In this document: one piece after another, positions 1 through 9,078 of the stretch
Layout: each line of letters opens with the position of its first letter
Numbering within the stretch: the first letter of the stretch is position 1
Translations under genes and position numbers: made by a program
Assembly (NCBI GenBank): GCA_028285265.1
Contig: JANQPX010000030.1
Location: 434,001-498,000, forward strand
Direction of reading: 5' to 3'
Length of the DNA: 64,000 nt
Origin: Geminicoccaceae bacterium
GTDB lineage: Bacteria; Pseudomonadota; Alphaproteobacteria; Geminicoccales; Geminicoccaceae
The notes under the pieces: generated by a model
Database searches by the model: none
What the model was told of the DNA's origin: nothing
Seen by the model: only the letters and a program-made list of their open reading frames with translations

Positions 1-507
1 CGCATTGGCCAGGATCTTGATCACCTTGCCTTCGTAGTTCTGACCGCCGATATGGTTTAGCCTGGCGAGTACCCGATCGCCGATCTTGGGGGCACGACCG
101 CGACTATCTTGTAGAAGATGGATTTGCGCTAAAGGCGCTTCATCGGAGTCGGTTGCAGGCTGGCCGAGAAGGTCGCCGTCATGATCCAGCGCGGTAACGT
201 GAACCACAGTGACACCGGGAAGTCTTCCCTTTGCGCGAACCCGCTTTTTGTGACCGCGCGCCAAGAGGCCTTCACCTTCCAGCTCGCGCATCATAGCGCG
301 AAGGTCAGCGCGTTCTTGTCCTTTCAAGTTAAAGGCTCGGGCAAGATCACGCCGCGTCACCTCTTCTGGTGACTCGACGAGGTAACGGATGAGCTGTTCT
401 TTGCTTGGAAGGCCTGATCCCAGCCGCTTCGAAGCGCGCTTGTCAGATGGGCGGCCAGATGATCGAGCTTTGCCTGAGGGTGTTTGCTTTCGGCTTTTGG
501 TGTTCAG
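1..507 (-). CDS. rnr: Ribonuclease R, N-terminal part (cut by window edge)
   Basis: The minus strand after the topA stop reads as the first ~169 residues of RNase R, a processive 3'-5' exoribonuclease for structured RNA. A basic Lys/Arg/Ser-rich leader is followed by a winged-helix-like part (DLARAFNLKG, then MMRELEGEGLL) and the start of a cold-shock/OB region (KIGDRVLARL, YEGKVIKIL). The catalytic RNB domain lies beyond the edge. The start is unclear. No ATG, GTG or TTG is in frame before residue 50, and the open frame continues back into topA. I placed the start at a CTG at 507 that overlaps the topA TGA. The next usable codon is a GTG at 360, which would remove the first predicted helix. 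Directly following topA is the usual alphaproteobacterial arrangement. Confidence 0.8.
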   Translation of the reverse strand, partial: MNTKSRKQTPSGKARSSGRPSDKRASKRLGSGLPSKEQLIRYLVESPEEVTRRDLARAFNLKGQERADLRAMMRELEGEGLLARGHKKRVRAKGRLPGVTVVHVTALDHDGDLLGQPATDSDEAPLAQIHLLQDSRGRAPKIGDRVLARLNHIGGQNYEGKVIKILANA

Positions 508-3077
508 GACGCTTTGTCCTTTGCCTTGCCGCCCTTGGCTTTGCTCGTTTTTTTCTTCGCGCCACCTTTCTTGCCCCCACCCTTGGCCGCCTTGGCAGCG
601 ATCAGCGCCACCGCAGCATCCATGGTCAAGCTTTCAGGATCTTCACCTTTGGGCAAACTCGCATTGATCTTGCCGTGTTTGACATAGGGGCCAAACCGAC
701 CCTCATGAAGCGTGACTGGTTTTTTGTCTTCGGGGTGCTCACCCAGTTCTTTCAGCACCTTCTGCGCGGGTCTGCCGCCCTTGGTCGCTGCTTCTGCAAT
801 CAACACCATAGCGCGGTTCATACCGATGGTGAGCACATCATCATCGGGGCCGAGGCGAACAAACCGGTCATGCTTGATGAATGGCCCGTAGCGATTGATC
901 CCTGCCTCGATCGGCTTTCCTGTCTCCGGATGCTTGCCGATCTCACGCGGTAGGGACAAAAGTGCGAGCGCTTGCTCCAGCGTAAGGTCGGTGGTGGTCA
1001 TGTTCGGGGCTAGCGACGAACGTTTCAAGTCGTCGCCCGAGCCACGCTGCACGTAAGCACCATAAGGACCATGCTTTAAGAGCACTTCTTCGCTTGTCGC
1101 TGGATCAACGCCGAGAATGCGGTCTTTTTGCTCTTCGGGTTCCGGCTCGTTCGGGTCAGCATCAAGCTTACGGGTATAGCGGCAATCCGGATAGTTCGAG
1201 CACCCGACAAAAGCGCCATAGCGACCAAGTTTTAGGCTGAGGCTTCCCTCCTTGCACAGCTGACAAACGCGTGGATCTGACCCGTCTGGACGAGGTGGAA
1301 ACAGGCGTGGTGCCAGCAGGTCATTCAGCGCATCGATAACTTCAGCTACCCGACGCTCTTGAACCTCACCGACAACATGATGAAACGGATCCCAAAAATC
1401 GCGAAGCACATCTTTCCAGGCGAGGGAGCCGGACGCGACCTCATCAAGGCGATTCTCCAAAAGAGCGGTAAAATCCGGCTGAACATACTGGTCAAAAAAG
1501 GCGGTCAGAAACGCCGTCACCAAGCGCCCACGATCTTCTGGAATGAAGCGGCGACTTTCCAGGCGTACATAGTTTCGATTCTGCAGCACCGAAATGATAC
1601 TGGCATAAGTCGATGGCCGCCCAATGCCGAGCTCTTCCAGTCTCTTGACCAGGCTGGCTTCGGAATAGCGGGGCGGCGGTTGGGTAAAATGCTGCTCTGG
1701 CTTAATCTCACCCCGTTTCAGTGGGTCGTTTGGCGCCATGGGTGGCAACAGGCCGCCTGACTCATCATCATCCTGGGACGGATCGTCTTTGCCTTCTTGA
1801 TAAATCTTGAGAAAGCCAGGGAAGGTGATGATGGAACCGACAGCTCGAAAGCCAATCTGATCATCAGAAGAGCTCAGTTCCGCAACTACACGATCAAGCT
1901 TTGCGCTGCTCATCTGGCTTGAGAGGGTTCGTTTCCAGATCAGGTCGTATAGCCGGCGCTGATCGTCGTCCAGGAATCTCCCGATCTGGTCCGGCGTTCT
2001 TGCCACGTCTGTAGGGCGGATTGCCTCATGGGCTTCCTGAGCGTTTTTGGTCTTGGTTTTGTAGGTTCTTGGCGCATCCGGCAAAAAGGGATCGCCGTAG
2101 CTTGATTGGATCTGCGCACGACATGCATTCAGCGCGTCTGTCGACAGCTGAACACTGTCGGTACGCATGTAGGTAATCAGGCCTACCGTCTCGCCATCGA
2201 GCGTTATGCCTTCGAAGAGCTTTTGCGCTGTCCTCATCGTCCGATCGGCACCAAAGCCAAGCTTCCGCGAGGCTTCTTGCTGCAAGGTCGACGTCGAGAA
2301 AGGAGGAGAAGGGTGACGCTGAGCCTGCTTCTTCTCAATGCTTTGGACTTTGAAATCCTGCGCCTCAATCAGGGCAATCGCGCGTTTGGCGTCCTCTTCC
2401 TTAGTGAGACCGAACTTATCGAGTTTTGCACCATCAAGCCGAGCTAAACGTGCTTCGAAGGTGTCGCCCTTGGGTGTCGTGAACGCTGAAGTGAGGCTCC
2501 AATATTCCTGGGGAACGAACGCCTCAATCTCGGCTTCTCGCTCACAGATCAATCGCAGGGCTACTGATTGAACTCGTCCAGCCGAACGCGAGCCTTGCAG
2601 CTTTCGCCAGAGAACCGGTGACAGGGTAAAGCCGACGAGATAATCCAGCGCGCGCCGGGCCTGATAAGCGTCGATCAGCCCTTCGTCGAGGTCACGCGGT
2701 TTTTGCATCGCCTCCAGTACGGCGTTCTTCGTAATCTCGTGAAAGACCACGCGCTTAACGTCAACGTCGTTGATCGCGTTTTGCTCTTTTAGAGCTGACA
2801 ACAAATGCCAAGAGATCGCTTCGCCCTCGCGATCCGGGTCGGTTGCCAGATAGAGATGCCGAGCATCTTTGATGGCTTTTGCGATATCAGCGATCCGCTG
2901 CTTTTTGTCGGCAAGCGGCTCATAGATCATCCTAAAATCTTCGTCCGGTAAGACCGAGCCGTCCTTTTCCGGCAGGTCCCGGACATGGCCATAGCTAGAC
3001 AACACTTTGTAGTCATTGCCTAAATACTTGTTGATGGTCTTGGCTTTAGTCGGGGATTCGACGACGACGACGTCCAT
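504..3077 (-). CDS. topA: DNA topoisomerase I
   Basis: Type IA topoisomerase that relaxes negatively supercoiled DNA. The 857-aa protein opens with the Toprim domain (VVVESPTKAKTINKYLG; DPDREGEA) and has the active-site tyrosine in LITYMRTDS at about residue 303. Near the C-terminus is one four-Cys zinc finger (CQLC ... CSNYPDC), followed by several C-terminal repeats with the G-x-Y/F-G-P/A-[YF] pattern and a Lys/Gly-rich tail of about 25 residues. I chose the ATG at 3077 because family members begin with a short residue run before VVESPTKAKT; an upstream in-frame ATG at 3137 would add 20 residues that look unconserved. The gene overlaps the rnr reading frame at its 3' end. Confidence 0.95.
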   Translation of the reverse strand: MDVVVVESPTKAKTINKYLGNDYKVLSSYGHVRDLPEKDGSVLPDEDFRMIYEPLADKKQRIADIAKAIKDARHLYLATDPDREGEAISWHLLSALKEQNAINDVDVKRVVFHEITKNAVLEAMQKPRDLDEGLIDAYQARRALDYLVGFTLSPVLWRKLQGSRSAGRVQSVALRLICEREAEIEAFVPQEYWSLTSAFTTPKGDTFEARLARLDGAKLDKFGLTKEEDAKRAIALIEAQDFKVQSIEKKQAQRHPSPPFSTSTLQQEASRKLGFGADRTMRTAQKLFEGITLDGETVGLITYMRTDSVQLSTDALNACRAQIQSSYGDPFLPDAPRTYKTKTKNAQEAHEAIRPTDVARTPDQIGRFLDDDQRRLYDLIWKRTLSSQMSSAKLDRVVAELSSSDDQIGFRAVGSIITFPGFLKIYQEGKDDPSQDDDESGGLLPPMAPNDPLKRGEIKPEQHFTQPPPRYSEASLVKRLEELGIGRPSTYASIISVLQNRNYVRLESRRFIPEDRGRLVTAFLTAFFDQYVQPDFTALLENRLDEVASGSLAWKDVLRDFWDPFHHVVGEVQERRVAEVIDALNDLLAPRLFPPRPDGSDPRVCQLCKEGSLSLKLGRYGAFVGCSNYPDCRYTRKLDADPNEPEPEEQKDRILGVDPATSEEVLLKHGPYGAYVQRGSGDDLKRSSLAPNMTTTDLTLEQALALLSLPREIGKHPETGKPIEAGINRYGPFIKHDRFVRLGPDDDVLTIGMNRAMVLIAEAATKGGRPAQKVLKELGEHPEDKKPVTLHEGRFGPYVKHGKINASLPKGEDPESLTMDAAVALIAAKAAKGGGKKGGAKKKTSKAKGGKAKDKAS

Positions 3078-3730
3078 GACGATAAGACGATCCTGCCCTA
3101 GTTGACCTTGACGACGACTACTTCGTTGACTGGACATCCTGGCAACAGCCAGCCGAACGAGAGACCACTTTCATATGTTTTCGGATCACGAAGATGCAAG
3201 CGAAACTCTGTCGTCGGGGTGATGTTCCTTTCGATCCTGCAACTCCGGTTGAAACAAACCCTGCTGCATTTCGGAGCTCTGTGCATGGCATCGACGGAAC
3301 GGTTCGTCAACCAGCAGTGGCTCGGTTCGACGCCGTTCGTCGATCTCGAGGTCAAACAGTTAGACCCGAGGGCGCGAGATGTTGCGTCCCAATGCCGGAC
3401 ATCTTGCGGCATAAGGTTAAGGGACGATTTAGGATCGCCATGGAGCCTCGTCACCAGTGGACGACACCGATTGAGAGGATCCAAGTCTTCTTTCGTGGCG
3501 TTGGCTGGTTCGATGATGGTGACGTTCTGCCGATAGCCATAATTTGCGCTGGTATCTCCTCTCGCGACGAAGGGGAAGGCTGATGTTGATCATCTCGCAA
3601 ATGACTGCCTCGGCAGACAAGCGTCGCTCTCAATTTCGCTCAGGAGACGATGCGGCGTTGATCCGTTGAGCGGAATGAACAGGCACAAGCTTTGTATCAT
3701 TGCAAAAGACATGAGACGCCCGATCCTGGC
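3078..3730. other. 650-bp gene-less gap between plsY and topA
   Basis: Several mutually conflicting open frames of 60-144 codons fill this stretch on both strands, and none shows a recognisable domain or a good ribosome-binding site. In many alphaproteobacteria dprA lies between plsY and topA. I looked for DprA signatures (the Rossmann G-S-R motif, the GxDxxYP region) on the minus strand and found none. It may be decayed sequence, a long leader, or an unrecognised gene. The best unbroken plus-strand frame is 3194-3583 (129 codons, Arg-rich), and I do not consider it convincing. Confidence 0.5.
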
Positions 3731-4375
3731 CTATGATGCGTCACTTTTGTTCACGGCACTTTTGGAAAATGAGAGCTTCGATTCGTCGCCGGCAAGGAGA
3801 CGACGGATATTGGCATAGTGTTTGACGATAATGATGAGGCCGATCAGCAAAAACAGTTCGGCCGCCTGGATTTGTCCGAGAAGATAGGCAAAGGGTGCAG
3901 ACGTTGCGGCGGCTAGTATCGACCCCAATGACACATAGCGGGTGACCATCACGATCATCAGAAAGACGGCCAGTGCCAGGAGGCCTGCAAGCGGTGTCAT
4001 TGTCAAAATGACACCTGCTGCGGTGGCCACGCCTTTGCCACCGTTGAACTTGAGCCAGATGGGAAAGCAATGGCCAAGCACCGTGCCGAGGCCAGCGACG
4101 ATGGCCATATCAGGTCCGAAGAAGACACCGGCGATCCATACTGGAATCGCCCCTTTCAGAGCGTCGAGGACGAGGGTTGCAAGAGCCAGGCTCTTGCGAC
4201 CGGTGCGCAGCACGTTGGTTGCGCCAATATTGCCTGAGCCGATGCTGCGCAGATCGCCTGCATTAAAAATCCGCGTGAGGATTAAGCCGAAGGGGATCGA
4301 GCCGATGGCATAGCTGATCAGGAACCCGACGACAAACGGCCACCAAAAGGCAGGGCCTCCAAGGGGATCAATCAT
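3731..4375 (-). CDS. plsY: Glycerol-3-phosphate acyltransferase PlsY
   Basis: Integral membrane enzyme that transfers the acyl group of acyl-phosphate to glycerol-3-phosphate, the first acylation in phospholipid synthesis. The 214-aa protein has five or so hydrophobic segments and three conserved cytoplasmic motifs: SGNIGATNVLR near residue 47, the GHCFPIWLKFNGGKGVATAAG block near residue 95-115, and the C-terminal KHYANIRRLLAG segment. The frame stays open to an upstream start at 4420, but MIDPLGG at 4375 matches family length and avoids a polar 15-residue extension. pyrC lies 102 bp upstream on the same strand. Confidence 0.93.
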   Translation of the reverse strand: MIDPLGGPAFWWPFVVGFLISYAIGSIPFGLILTRIFNAGDLRSIGSGNIGATNVLRTGRKSLALATLVLDALKGAIPVWIAGVFFGPDMAIVAGLGTVLGHCFPIWLKFNGGKGVATAAGVILTMTPLAGLLALAVFLMIVMVTRYVSLGSILAAATSAPFAYLLGQIQAAELFLLIGLIIIVKHYANIRRLLAGDESKLSFSKSAVNKSDAS

Positions 4376-4477
4376 GAGACTATCGCCATAATGCTTCGTA
4401 TTCCAAGCCTTCCATAGCATGGACTCGGCGCGAGCAGAATGGCCGTGGTTGCCAGTCTCCTCTCTTCGTCAAAACAA

Positions 4478-5782
4478 TCAGGATGCGTTGGTAGCGCCGT
4501 TGAATATTGTACGCCCATCGACGATGGTACGGAGCACACGTCCTTGGGTGAGCCTGCCTTCGAATGGTGTGTTTTTTGAAAGGCTACTGAGATGATCAGG
4601 GTCGATCCGCCAGGGTGTTTCCGGGTCGAAAAGGATGATGTCGGCGGGAGCCCCCTTTTGTAGGCGTCCAGCTTCCAGTCCCAAGATATCAGCTGGTGCC
4701 CGCGTGAGCTTGTCGAGCAGGTCGAGCAGGCCAAGTGTGCCGTCATGAACCAGGCCGAGGGCAATGGGAAGGAGTGTTTCCAAGCCAACGACGCCGAATT
4801 CGGCCTGAGCGAAAGGCAGTCTCTTGGAGTCCTGATCTTGCGGACAGTGATCACTGGCGATGGCATCGATTGTCCCGTCAGCCAGCCCTTCAAGAAGGGC
4901 GAGACGGTCGGCTTCGCTGCGAAGTGGCGGTTTGATCTTGGCGAAGGTTCGATATCCTTCAACTGAGAGTTCGTTCAGGGTGAGATGCGCGGGCGTGGCA
5001 TCGGCCGTTATAGGAAGCCCTTCTGCCCTTGCCTGTCGGATCACTTGGACGGCATCCCCTGTCGAGATCGGGCCAAGGTGAAGCGCACAACCGGTGGCCT
5101 TAGCGAGGCGAATATCCCGTTCGACCATGATCACTTCGGCTTCGTGGGGAATGCCTGCAAGACCCAGTCGGGTCGACAATTCGCCTTCATTCATCAAGCC
5201 ATTGCGCGTGAGGGACGGTTCCTCAGGATACTGCATGATCCGCCCGCCGAGCGCGCTCACATAAGCCATGGCGCGGCGCATGACCAAGCAATCGGCAATG
5301 GGGCGACTGCCGTCGGTAAAGCCAACTGCTCCGGCCTGCCTTAGCAGCGCCATCTCCGCCAGGTGTTCGCCGGCACAACGTTGCGTGATGGCGCCGTAAG
5401 GATAGACCTTGACCCGTTTTTGTTTTCTCGCGCGTCTTGCAATGAACTCGACCATGGCTGGATCATCGATGGCGGGTTCGGTGTTCGGAAGACAGGCAAG
5501 GCTGGTGATGCCGCCGATGGCGGCGGCTAGGGTTCCACTTTCAAACGTCTCTTTGTGTTCGGCACCCGGCTCGCCAAAGGTCACGCGCATATCAACGAGG
5601 CCAGGTGCGAGGCAAAGCCCTTCGGCATCAATAACCTCAGCATTAATACTGGCGCCGTCGATCGAAAGATGTTCGCCAAAGCCCGCGATTTTGCCGCCGG
5701 CGATCAAGAGGTCACCAATTTGATCCAGGCGTTCTGCAGGGTCGAGCAGGCGTGCCCGTTTGATCAGAACCAGTTGGCTCAT
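4478..5782 (-). CDS. pyrC: Dihydroorotase-like PyrC homologue lacking metal ligands
   Basis: The 434-aa protein has the amidohydrolase fold order of type I dihydroorotases, including PGLVD at residue 60-64, a SDHCPQD segment, and a C-terminal [12 protein letters not shown] strand. The metal-binding HxH that normally follows PGLVD is replaced: residues 66 and 68 are Arg and Thr, and the substrate-binding Arg at 70 is Gly. The later His of the H-[VL]-S-T motif is Pro (GPIST). Such proteins (PyrC', known from Pseudomonas) are inactive partners that assemble with aspartate carbamoyltransferase. It overlaps pyrB by four bases (ATGA), so translational coupling and a PyrB-PyrC' complex are likely. 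A functional dihydroorotase must then be encoded elsewhere; this last point is inference. Confidence 0.9.
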   Translation of the reverse strand: MSQLVLIKRARLLDPAERLDQIGDLLIAGGKIAGFGEHLSIDGASINAEVIDAEGLCLAPGLVDMRVTFGEPGAEHKETFESGTLAAAIGGITSLACLPNTEPAIDDPAMVEFIARRARKQKRVKVYPYGAITQRCAGEHLAEMALLRQAGAVGFTDGSRPIADCLVMRRAMAYVSALGGRIMQYPEEPSLTRNGLMNEGELSTRLGLAGIPHEAEVIMVERDIRLAKATGCALHLGPISTGDAVQVIRQARAEGLPITADATPAHLTLNELSVEGYRTFAKIKPPLRSEADRLALLEGLADGTIDAIASDHCPQDQDSKRLPFAQAEFGVVGLETLLPIALGLVHDGTLGLLDLLDKLTRAPADILGLEAGRLQKGAPADIILFDPETPWRIDPDHLSSLSKNTPFEGRLTQGRVLRTIVDGRTIFNGATNAS

Positions 5783-6735
5783 GCCGCCGCTTTCAAGTTG
5801 CGGGTTAGGGTATCAAGGCAGGCCATGCGAACAGCGACCCCAAGCTCAACCTGGTCAAGGATGGCGCTTCGATCGATATCATCGGCAACAGTTCCGTCGA
5901 TCTCAACGCCGCGGTTCATCGGGCCGGGATGCATAATTAGCGCGTCAGGTTTGGCGCGCGTGAGCTTGTCGTAGGTGAGGCCGAAGAGATGAAAATACTC
6001 GCGTACTGAGGGGACGAAGCTCCCCTGCATGCGTTCGGTCTGGAGCCGCAACATCATCACGATGTCCGCGTCGGCAAGACCGGTTTCCATATTGGCACAG
6101 ACCTCGACGCCATATGCGTCGATCGATGCTGGAAGCAATGTCTTTGGCGCCACCACGCGGATTCTCGCGCCCATGGCGCTCAACAGTAAGATATTTGAGC
6201 GGGCGACCCGGCTATGAAGAATGTCGCCGCAAATGGCGACGAGAAGGCCCTCAATACGTCCACGCCGTCTTCGGATGGTGAGTGCATCGAGGAGAGCTTG
6301 TGTTGGATGCTCGTGGCTACCGTCACCTGCATTGATGACCGCGCAGTTCACATGCCTTGCGAGCAGGGCAACGGCGCCGCTGTCGTGATGCCTTGCGACC
6401 AGGACGTCGGGGTGCATGGCGTTGAGTGTCATCGCGGTATCGATCAGCGTCTCGCCCTTTTTGATGGACGAACTGCTGATGGACATATTGACCACATCAG
6501 CGCCTAGGCGTTTGCCGGCGAGTTCAAAAGACGTTCGTGTGCGCGTCGAGCTCTCGAAGAAGAGATTGATTTGGGTGAGGCCACGCATCTGATCAAGCTT
6601 CTTGTTGGCCTGACGCCCATGGTCGACGAATTCGTCGGCTCGATCCAGTAACAATTGGATTTCGAGCGGCGAAAGCCCTTCAATACCGAGCAAATGCCGC
6701 TTGGAGTAGATGGTGGGAAGCTCACGGACAGCCAT
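5779..6735 (-). CDS. pyrB: Aspartate carbamoyltransferase catalytic subunit
   Basis: Condenses carbamoyl phosphate with aspartate, the committed step of UMP synthesis. The 318-aa protein has the carbamoyl-phosphate loop [12 protein letters not shown] near residue 60-71, the KKGET lysine loop near residue 92, [14 protein letters not shown] near residue 137, and the C-terminal HPGPMNRG near residue 270. The start at 6735 gives the usual family length. It is first in a coupled pair with the PyrC-like gene and faces the GMC oxidoreductase across a 225-bp intergenic region that must hold both promoters. Confidence 0.96.
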   Translation of the reverse strand: MAVRELPTIYSKRHLLGIEGLSPLEIQLLLDRADEFVDHGRQANKKLDQMRGLTQINLFFESSTRTRTSFELAGKRLGADVVNMSISSSSIKKGETLIDTAMTLNAMHPDVLVARHHDSGAVALLARHVNCAVINAGDGSHEHPTQALLDALTIRRRRGRIEGLLVAICGDILHSRVARSNILLLSAMGARIRVVAPKTLLPASIDAYGVEVCANMETGLADADIVMMLRLQTERMQGSFVPSVREYFHLFGLTYDKLTRAKPDALIMHPGPMNRGVEIDGTVADDIDRSAILDQVELGVAVRMACLDTLTRNLKAAA

Positions 6736-6960
6736 GAACCCGAGTTATGCGCTGTAATCGTTTCGGTTGCAAGCGATGAACAAGGATTATCGTTCAAATC
6801 TGTGATTTACTGATTTTGCTCATCAAGGCTGACAAATTCGGCTATCAAAAAATCAAGGGGCGCTAATCACTGCATGAAATGACGGTATACAGACCCGCTT
6901 GATGGCCCAAAAACATAACGCTGGCATGGCGTTGGGAAGTTTGGAGGCGTTCTGGAGACT

Positions 6961-8604
6961 ATGGCCGAAAGCTATGATTATATCGTGATTGGGGCCGGCT
7001 CTGCGGGCTGCGCGCTGGCGAATCGTTTAACCGAGGACCCTTCGAATCGGGTTCTCCTACTCGAAGCAGGTGGTCGGGATTGGAACCCTTGGATCCATGT
7101 CCCCGTCGGCTACTACAAGACAATCTTCAACAAGAAGCTGAATTGGGGCTATGAGACCGAGCCGGAGCCTGCGCTCGATGGTCGCCGCATCGCTTGGCCG
7201 CGCGGCCGTGTCCTCGGCGGATCGAGTGCGATCAACGGTCTTGTCTACATTCGAGGTCAGCGTGAAGACTTTCAGCTTTGGCGGCAGATGGGCAATCAAG
7301 GCTGGGGCTGGGATGATGTCTTACCATTCTTTAAGAAAGCTGAGGATCAGGAGCGCGGCGCTGATGCCCTTCATGGCGAGGGCGGCCCGCTGGGTGTCTC
7401 CGATCTCAATCAAACCCATGAGATTATTGAGGCTTATGTCAATGCCTGCGATGAGATCGGTATTCCACGTACTGCCGATTTCAATGGCGAGGATCAGGAA
7501 GGGGTCGGCTACTTCCAGCTGACAACCAAAAATGGCTTTCGCTGTTCGAGTGCCGTCGCCTACCTTCATCCGATCGATCACCGACCCAATCTTAACGTCG
7601 TTACAGACGCTCTTGTGTCGAGGATTGTCGTCGAGGGTAAGCGCGCGACAGGTGTCATGTACTGGCAAGATCGGCAGCTGAAGCGTGCTGATGTAGAGGC
7701 CGATGTGATCCTTTCTGCAGGCGCGATCGGCTCACCGCAGATCCTGCAGCTCTCGGGCATTGGACCAGGCGATCACTTGAGTGAGCTCGATATCAAGGTG
7801 GTGCATGATCTGAAGGGAGTGGGCGCGAATCTGCAGGACCACTTTCAAGCGCGCTCTCTCTACCGCTGCACTAAACCTATTACGCTGAACGATCGCGTGA
7901 AGAGTCCCTGGCAAAAGATGCTGATGGGTCTGGAGTGGGTGACGAAACGCAGCGGCCCGCTCACCATCGGGGCCGGCCAGGGGGGAATCTTTGCAAAAAC
8001 CCGGCCGGAATTAGAGACGCCAGATGTCCAATTCCACCTCATTCTCTTCAGTGCGGACAAGCCTGGTGAGCCACTCCATGACTTTTCTGGGTTCACCGCA
8101 TCGGTCTGTCAGCTCCGGCCCGAGAGTCGTGGAACGGTGATGATTGCGTCTCGTGATCCCAAGGATCATCCAAAGATCCATGCCAACTACCTCGCGACCG
8201 AGACTGACCGTCAATGCATGGTCGATGGGCTCAAGCTGGCGCGGCGCCTTGCTGAGACCAATGCGATGAGGCCGCTTATAGCTGAGGAGATTGAGCCCGG
8301 ACCGGATGTTGATAGCGACGAGGCGTTTTTAGCCTACGCGCGTCGGCGCGGCGGCACGATATTTCATCCCACGAGCACGTGCATGATGGGACCTGAGTCC
8401 AATCCCCAAATGGTCGTTGACCACAGGCTCCGCCTTCATGGGCTACAAGGTCTACGCGTTGCCGATGCGTCAATTATGCCGACGGTGGTTTCTGGTAATA
8501 CCAATGCCGCCTGTATCATGATCGGTGAGAAGCTGGCTGATATGATCCAGGAGGAGCGCCGGGCGTCTGCCTCAGCGCGTTTGCAGAAGGTTCTTTCCCC
8601 ATGA
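6961..8604 (+). CDS. GMC-family FAD oxidoreductase (choline dehydrogenase-like)
   Basis: Flavoprotein alcohol oxidoreductase of the glucose-methanol-choline family. The 547-aa protein starts with the dinucleotide-binding motif IVIGAGSAGCALANRL, has the family signature PRGRVLGGSSAINGLVY near residue 80-96, the second signature GAIGSPQILQLSGIG near residue 255-269, and the C-terminal STCMMG and VVSGNTNAACIMIGEK blocks. The substrate is not decided by sequence; choline, betaine aldehyde or other alcohols are possible, and no betB/betI neighbour supports choline. A GGAG-type ribosome-binding site sits before the ATG. Its stop overlaps the next gene by four bases. Confidence 0.9.
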   Translation: MAESYDYIVIGAGSAGCALANRLTEDPSNRVLLLEAGGRDWNPWIHVPVGYYKTIFNKKLNWGYETEPEPALDGRRIAWPRGRVLGGSSAINGLVYIRGQREDFQLWRQMGNQGWGWDDVLPFFKKAEDQERGADALHGEGGPLGVSDLNQTHEIIEAYVNACDEIGIPRTADFNGEDQEGVGYFQLTTKNGFRCSSAVAYLHPIDHRPNLNVVTDALVSRIVVEGKRATGVMYWQDRQLKRADVEADVILSAGAIGSPQILQLSGIGPGDHLSELDIKVVHDLKGVGANLQDHFQARSLYRCTKPITLNDRVKSPWQKMLMGLEWVTKRSGPLTIGAGQGGIFAKTRPELETPDVQFHLILFSADKPGEPLHDFSGFTASVCQLRPESRGTVMIASRDPKDHPKIHANYLATETDRQCMVDGLKLARRLAETNAMRPLIAEEIEPGPDVDSDEAFLAYARRRGGTIFHPTSTCMMGPESNPQMVVDHRLRLHGLQGLRVADASIMPTVVSGNTNAACIMIGEKLADMIQEERRASASARLQKVLSP

Positions 8605-9053
8605 CCCTAAGTCTTATGATCCACAGCCTTGCAGCCGTTGTCTGGGTTGGTGGGATGTTTTTCGCCTATGTCATCCTCCGGCCGACACTACAGGAATGGG
8701 AGGCTCTTGAGCGCTTAAGGCTTTGGAAGGAGGTCTTTCGTCGCTTTTTCCCCTGGGTGTGGATGAGCGTTCTCGCCTTGCTTGCGAGTGGCTATTTTAT
8801 GATTTTCTTTGGACTTGGTGGTTTTTCCGGCGTTGGGCTGCACGTCCACATCATGCATCTCACCGGGTGGATCATGATCGCACTATTCGGGGTGCTCTTT
8901 CATGTGCCATGGATTGCATTTCTGCGCGCTGTTGATCGAGAGGATGTTGCTACGGCAGGTGCGAAACTTGCGACCATCCGCATGATCGTACTGACCAATC
9001 TTGTCTTAGGCCTCGTGACGGTCGCTGTCGCCTCAAGTGGTCGCTATTGGTAA
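8601..9053 (+). CDS. CopD-like four-helix membrane protein
   Basis: The 150-aa protein has four predicted membrane helices. Its N-terminal MIHSLAAVVWVGGMFFAYVILRP and internal HIMHLTGWIMIALF segments resemble the copper-resistance D (CopD/DUF4149-like) family of cytochrome-b561-like membrane proteins. Histidines in helices 1 and 3 could bind haem or metal. It starts on an ATG that overlaps the stop of the GMC oxidoreductase (ATGA), which suggests co-translation and perhaps a membrane electron acceptor role for that dehydrogenase. That functional link is my inference. Confidence 0.75.
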   Translation: MTLSLMIHSLAAVVWVGGMFFAYVILRPTLQEWEALERLRLWKEVFRRFFPWVWMSVLALLASGYFMIFFGLGGFSGVGLHVHIMHLTGWIMIALFGVLFHVPWIAFLRAVDREDVATAGAKLATIRMIVLTNLVLGLVTVAVASSGRYW

Positions 9054-9078
9054 TCGCTCGGGGGTACTGGCAACTGCA

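Noticed and set aside
3098..3484. Open frame of 128 codons upstream of topA
   Set aside because: No family, no ribosome site, and it conflicts with a frame of similar length on the other strand; not a DprA remnant by motif.
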